Below are positions 61,010 through 64,000 of a stretch of DNA of 64,000 nucleotides, piece by piece. Position 1 is the first letter of the stretch. The number at the start of each line of letters is the position of its first letter. A program made the translations under genes and the position numbers. The notes under the pieces were generated by a model that saw only the letters and a list, made by a program, of their open reading frames with translations, was not told where the DNA came from and made no database searches. Where the stretch lies: the NCBI RefSeq assembly GCF_000420085.1, contig NZ_ATUG01000002.1, positions 1,116,001 to 1,180,000 on the forward strand, given 5' to 3'. Source of the DNA: Desulfospira joergensenii DSM 10085. Lineage in GTDB: Bacteria > Desulfobacterota > Desulfobacteria > Desulfobacterales > Desulfobacteraceae.

Positions 61010-61513
61010 TTATCCTTGCCCGTCAACAATGAGGCGGATTTTTTCACTGAAAAACGCCGCTGCATCCCGGGCCTCTTTGTCCGTCATTTCAGGGATATCG
61101 CCGGATAACGCCTTCACACTGGCTTCATCGATATCCGTGATTTTATTCACGGCAAAGGAATCCACCTCACCCTCTTCGGGCAAGAGTCCGCATCCGCCGG
61201 CCACCCCCAGGAATTCGGTCCCTGCGAAAATAGGGACCACAATTTTCAAAAGACCGGCATCGCATTCCTCGATCACAGGGGATTTCGTCTTTTCGGCCTG
61301 GCCGGCCAGGTTCATATGGGCCGTGGCACAGATAAAGCTCTGGCCCTTGTCCGTTGATTTTATCTTGGGGCAGATCCTGTTGGACCAGTTCTTGGTATCC
61401 GTGATCCGGATCCCTTTTTTGTTAAATACGGAACTCTGCAGATTAAATTTTTCCCAGGCTTTTTCTTCCAGCTCCGCCCAGGTTTCAAGGGGGGCAATAT
61501 CCGTCAGATTCAT
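61010..61513 (-). CDS. Stand-alone PocR sensory domain protein
   Basis: A 167-residue protein made of one PocR domain (LQSSVFNKKGIRITDTKNWSNRICPKIKS, ATAHMNLAGQAEKTKSPVIEECDAGLLKIVVPIFAGTEFLGVAGGCG). PocR domains usually sit at the N-terminus of kinases or regulators and bind small hydrocarbon-like ligands; here nothing is attached. Conserved cysteines (C49, C62, C84, and GGCG) could bind a metal or cluster. GGAGG lies nine bases before the ATG. It is 44 bases downstream of the CGGC gene and probably shares its sigma-54 promoter. Confidence 0.8.
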   Translation of the reverse strand: MNLTDIAPLETWAELEEKAWEKFNLQSSVFNKKGIRITDTKNWSNRICPKIKSTDKGQSFICATAHMNLAGQAEKTKSPVIEECDAGLLKIVVPIFAGTEFLGVAGGCGLLPEEGEVDSFAVNKITDIDEASVKALSGDIPEMTDKEARDAAAFFSEKIRLIVDGQG

Positions 61514-61557
61514 AACCAGTCAACCTCCGTTTCAAAATATAGATTCATTTTCAAGGG

Positions 61558-61923
61558 TCAGGCAAAAATATTTTCCGGTTTATAGGGATGGGCTCCCTCG
61601 ATCACATCTACCCCTGATTTGGCCTTGATTTTACCGATAATCGCCTCTTTATAGGGACAATGATCCGTGATGCACGGTCCAATGTGGATCTTAGTGACTT
61701 TTTCCTCCATGGGTTTGTTCCACAGATTCACCTGGGCCAGGCGGGTGACAATGGTAGCTCCCGGACAATCCCCGCAGTTCAGAAGTCCGATCACTTCCGC
61801 ATCCTGGCCTTTATAGAGATTGAACTCGCCTTCTTTGCGGTTAAATCCCACCAGGCACCGGCTGCATCCGATGCACACATCATCCATGGCTTTTTTACAG
61901 CCGACAATCAGGACTTTTTCCAT
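61558..61923 (-). CDS. CGGC-domain protein
   Basis: A 121-residue cysteine-rich protein of the CGGC family: VGCKKAMDDVCIGCSRCLVGFNRKEGEF near the N-terminus, LLNCGDCPGATIVTRL in the middle and HIGPCITDHCPYKEAI near the end. The many paired cysteines imply a metal or Fe-S site; the function is unknown. I chose the ATG at 61923 with GGAGG close upstream; a longer frame to 61986 has no support and would run over the sigma-54 promoter. First gene of the unit that continues to the PocR gene. Confidence 0.82.
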   Translation of the reverse strand: MEKVLIVGCKKAMDDVCIGCSRCLVGFNRKEGEFNLYKGQDAEVIGLLNCGDCPGATIVTRLAQVNLWNKPMEEKVTKIHIGPCITDHCPYKEAIIGKIKAKSGVDVIEGAHPYKPENIFA

Positions 61924-61974
61924 TTTCTCCTCCATCTTAAGATTATTTTCGCAAACCGCCCGGGGCAGATAAAC

Positions 61975-61990
61975 TGCAATGGGCATGCCA
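61975..61990 (-). promoter_or_regulatory. Sigma-54 promoter of the CGGC-PocR unit
   Basis: On the minus strand TGGCATGCCCATTGCA: TGGCA at 61990-61986, TTGCA at 61979-61975, with 10 bases between GG and GC. Only one base departs from the core consensus. The start codon is about 52 bases downstream. The decamer ATTGAAATTA (minus strand, 62036-62027) lies about 40 bases upstream. Confidence 0.82.
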
Positions 61991-62231
61991 GGGGAGGAAA
62001 GGAGGGCTCTTAAAAAAATAAGGCTATAATTTCAATATATTAAAGCATAGACCGGGATCCGGTCCCGGGCTGGATCTCATAAAATTTTTCAATACCAGGA
62101 CCTTGACGATTGCATGGATGCGACCCTTCTGATCTCCGGTTTCGTAAAACCCGGTCTTGCAAACATCAGAAAGGTTCCAGCTCCGAGGCTCTCTGGGCTG
62201 AAGCTGTCTTCCGCTTCCTGAAGTCTTAATG
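61991..62231. other. Gap between the CGGC promoter and the sigma-54 activator gene
   Basis: No gene is seen. It contains the shared decamer at 62027-62036 and a perfect GACCGG-GAT-CCGGTC hairpin (62050-62064), which may end the activator transcript. It is otherwise unremarkable. Confidence 0.45.
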
Positions 62232-63761
62232 CTATCCGGTCAGATCATCCCTGCGGACGCCCAGTTTCCTCATCCTTGAGGCAAAGGTGGACCGGTTGAC
62301 CCCCGAGGCCCTGGCCGCCCAGGTGACGTTCCAATTGTGTTTTTTCAAAAGGGCATCCACGTAGGCCCGCTCAAGTCCCGGCCAGGTCAGGGTGCTCAGG
62401 TCCCGGGTGAATTCATTCTGGTCCTCTGACAGGCCCTCTCCGGGGTTGGCCTCGTCCGTATCCGGGTTCTCCCCCCGGATATTGGGGGGAATGGTCATGG
62501 TCTCTATGGCGTCCGACGGGGTGATGACCATGAGGTAGCGGATCAGGTTTTCCAGTTCCCGGATATTTCCTGGCCAGTCATAGGCCACTAGGTGCTGCAT
62601 GGCGCCGGACAGGATTTTCTTTTCCGGGATACCGGCCTTGGCCGACTCCTTTTCGAGAAAATATTTGGCCAGCAGGGGGATATCCTCCCGCCTTTCCCGC
62701 AAGGAGGGCAGATGGACCGGAAGAACCGAGAGGCGGTAGAACAGGTCCTGGCGGAAATTGTTCTCAGAAATCATCTTTTTGATATCCTTGTTGGTGGCGG
62801 CCACAATCCGGATGTCCACATACCTTACCCGGGTATCCCCCAGGGGTTTGACCTCGTTTTTCTGAAGGACCCTGAGCAGGCTGGCCTGGGTGCTCATGGG
62901 CATGTCCCCGATTTCATCCAGAAAAACCGTGCCCCCGTCAGCGGCTTCGAACAGGCCGGCCTTGTCCTTGGCCGCCCCGGTAAAGGCCCCTTTTCTATAT
63001 CCGAACAATTCGCTCTCCAGAAGGGTTTCGGGAATGGCCGAGCAGTTCTGGACCAGAAAGGGCTTGTCCCTGCGGCTGCTGAGCCTGTGGATCTGTTCTG
63101 CCGCCAGTTCCTTGCCCGTACCGCTTTCCCCGGTGATCAGGACGTGAAAATCCGTGCCTGCATAGCTTTTGACCAGGTCCATGCTTGCCTGAAACCCGGA
63201 GCTCTGGCCGACAATGGCGTTGTTTTTTTCTATCCTGGACAGGGCCGATGTCAGGTGGCGGGTCCTGTTTTTTTCCTCGGAAAAGAGAAGGGCGTTGCTC
63301 AGGGCGATGGAGCAGATATCCACCAGGTTCTGCAAGGTGGAAAGGTAGTCCTTGTCCAGATTAAGCTGGCTTTTGGCCGGAGTGGTGTCAATGATCTGAA
63401 CGGCGCCGAATACCTGATCCTCCCGGAAAATTAAGGGGAAGCAGAGGATCATACTGCTTTTGACGGCAAAGTCCTCTTCCACCTCCCGGAAGTGGCGCTG
63501 GTCAGACTTTGTTTCGGCAATGGCCATTTTTTTGTTTTTGATCACCCATCCCACGATGCTGGGATGATCCGAATCCAGATGGACGCCAAGGATGTTCTCG
63601 CTTTCATCTCCTGCCGCCTCCACGCAGACATAGGAGTCCTTTTTCTTCACCCATATGGATCCCCTTCTTACGTTCTGGATCTGTAAAAGGGAGTTTAAAA
63701 ATTTTTTCTGGAGCTCCCGGGGGTCCAGTTCTTTAAACAGATCCAACTCTTGTACACCCAT
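62232..63761 (-). CDS. Sigma-54-dependent activator with GAF domain (NifA-like layout)
   Basis: A 509-residue enhancer-binding protein. Residues 15-180 form a GAF sensor domain. The AAA+ module (about 190-420) has Walker A GESGTGKE, the sigma-54 contact loop GAFTGA and Walker B GGTVFLDEIGDMP. The C-terminal 50 residues are a Fis-type helix-turn-helix (WNVTWAARASGVNRSTFASRMRKLG). GGGAGG supports the ATG. Three good sigma-54 promoters lie within 4.8 kb and a weak one is divergent, so this is very likely the local regulator. The GAF ligand is unknown; in this fold redox, NO or 2-oxoglutarate sensing are all possible. Confidence 0.93.
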   Translation of the reverse strand: MGVQELDLFKELDPRELQKKFLNSLLQIQNVRRGSIWVKKKDSYVCVEAAGDESENILGVHLDSDHPSIVGWVIKNKKMAIAETKSDQRHFREVEEDFAVKSSMILCFPLIFREDQVFGAVQIIDTTPAKSQLNLDKDYLSTLQNLVDICSIALSNALLFSEEKNRTRHLTSALSRIEKNNAIVGQSSGFQASMDLVKSYAGTDFHVLITGESGTGKELAAEQIHRLSSRRDKPFLVQNCSAIPETLLESELFGYRKGAFTGAAKDKAGLFEAADGGTVFLDEIGDMPMSTQASLLRVLQKNEVKPLGDTRVRYVDIRIVAATNKDIKKMISENNFRQDLFYRLSVLPVHLPSLRERREDIPLLAKYFLEKESAKAGIPEKKILSGAMQHLVAYDWPGNIRELENLIRYLMVITPSDAIETMTIPPNIRGENPDTDEANPGEGLSEDQNEFTRDLSTLTWPGLERAYVDALLKKHNWNVTWAARASGVNRSTFASRMRKLGVRRDDLTG

Positions 63762-63784
63762 GAACGCCTCCCTTTTATAATGAT

Positions 63785-63820
63785 ATATGGCTATTTATAT
63801 CAAATAAAAATAGCACATAT
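63785..63820. promoter_or_regulatory. Dyad in the divergent region beside the activator gene
   Basis: ATATGGCTATTT (63785-63796) and its near-complement AAAAATAGCACATAT (63806-63820) form an imperfect 12-bp dyad with one bulged base. It lies 24 bases upstream of the activator start and about 90 bases from the weak divergent -24/-12 site. It may be an autoregulatory or enhancer site. Confidence 0.45.
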
Positions 63821-63909
63821 TAAATAAAACAATCAAGCCGGTTTTTTACCCCGGGGATTATCAGATAATATATCTTTTAATTTCAATAATATATGTGTCT
63901 AAAATCTCC

Positions 63910-63926
63910 TTGGCACAAAAACTGAT
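63910..63926 (+). promoter_or_regulatory. Weak sigma-54-like promoter for the gene beyond the right edge
   Basis: TTGGCACAAAAACTGAT has a perfect -24 TTGGCAC (GG at 63912-63913), but the -12 dinucleotide after 10 bases is GA (63924-63925) instead of GC. It points to the start codon at the window end, 72 bases downstream. The decamer TAATTTCAAT lies at 63878-63887. Confidence 0.4.
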
Positions 63927-63985
63927 TTAATATCATCACACCGGGCCGTTTCCAAAGGATGCCCGTAACCATTGGTTCCCGGAGC

Positions 63986-64000
63986 GAGGAGTTTGACATG
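63986..64000 (+). other. Ribosome binding site and start codon of a gene cut off by the window
   Basis: GAGGAG (63986-63991), six bases, then ATG (63998-64000) as the last bases of the window. The gene is divergent from the sigma-54 activator. Its product cannot be known from here. Confidence 0.6.

Noticed and set aside
1-64000. tRNA or rRNA genes, CRISPR arrays, insertion sequences, prophage
   Set aside because: No cloverleaf-like sequence, regularly spaced repeat array, transposase or phage gene was found on reading both strands.

Overview
The window reads as a chromosomal segment of a strictly anaerobic, Gram-negative, sulfate-reducing deltaproteobacterium, most likely in the Desulfobacteraceae. 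The evidence is a periplasmic [NiFe] hydrogenase, a desulfoferrodoxin, a 2-oxoacid:ferredoxin oxidoreductase, a glutaconyl-CoA decarboxylase alpha subunit beside a glutaryl-CoA dehydrogenase with the non-decarboxylating signature, many Fe-S assembly and radical SAM proteins, and an outer-membrane lipid transport (Mla-type) operon. Gene density is high and base composition looks even. I saw no tRNA, rRNA, CRISPR array, insertion sequence or prophage.

Layout. 0-7 kb: end of an unidentified gene, DUF2007 protein, arylamine N-acetyltransferase, then the hydrogenase operon (small subunit, large subunit, maturation protease, an unusual class III aminotransferase) and a HEAT-like protein. 7-10 kb: a yqhD alcohol dehydrogenase divergent from its yqhC-type AraC regulator, then a GAF/zinc-ribbon protein. 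10-17 kb: methyltransferase, ClpB, HD-GYP protein and a cyclic-nucleotide-binding methyltransferase. 17-27 kb: nifU-nifS, SfsA, a TIGR02757 protein, a second Fe-S scaffold, DEAD-box helicase, MutY with an intact Nudix box, superoxide dismutase, radical SAM plus PLA2-like pair. 27-32 kb: acyl-CoA pathway genes for glutaryl-CoA to glutaconyl-CoA to crotonyl-CoA. 32-43 kb: exported protein, desulfoferrodoxin, signalling proteins, KorAB and a degenerate hybrid-cluster-protein homologue. 43-50 kb: chelatase I/D-like pair, MgtC, homocysteine methyltransferase, Isf-like flavoprotein, two divergent PrmA-like genes. 50-59 kb: a solute-binding protein translationally coupled to a multi-PAS kinase, then the four-gene Mla-type operon. 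59-64 kb: a sigma-54 locus.

The most striking regional logic is in the last 5 kb. A sigma-54 activator (62232-63761) sits beside three transcription units, each with a good -24/-12 promoter (GG-N10-GC): a Nif11-like gene plus an unknown gene, an Mrp/NBP35 ATPase, and a CGGC protein plus a stand-alone PocR domain. A weaker -24/-12 element precedes a gene that starts at the last base triplet. The arrangement recalls the sigma-54 controlled orp locus of Desulfovibrio, with different passenger genes.

Other notable points are an aminotransferase in the hydrogenase operon with Asn in place of the PLP-binding Asp and an added four-Cys motif, and an Hcp homologue that has lost its N-terminal cluster cysteines and two hybrid-cluster ligands. 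All calls come from reading the sequence; none was checked against a database. Family names from memory carry the confidences given.
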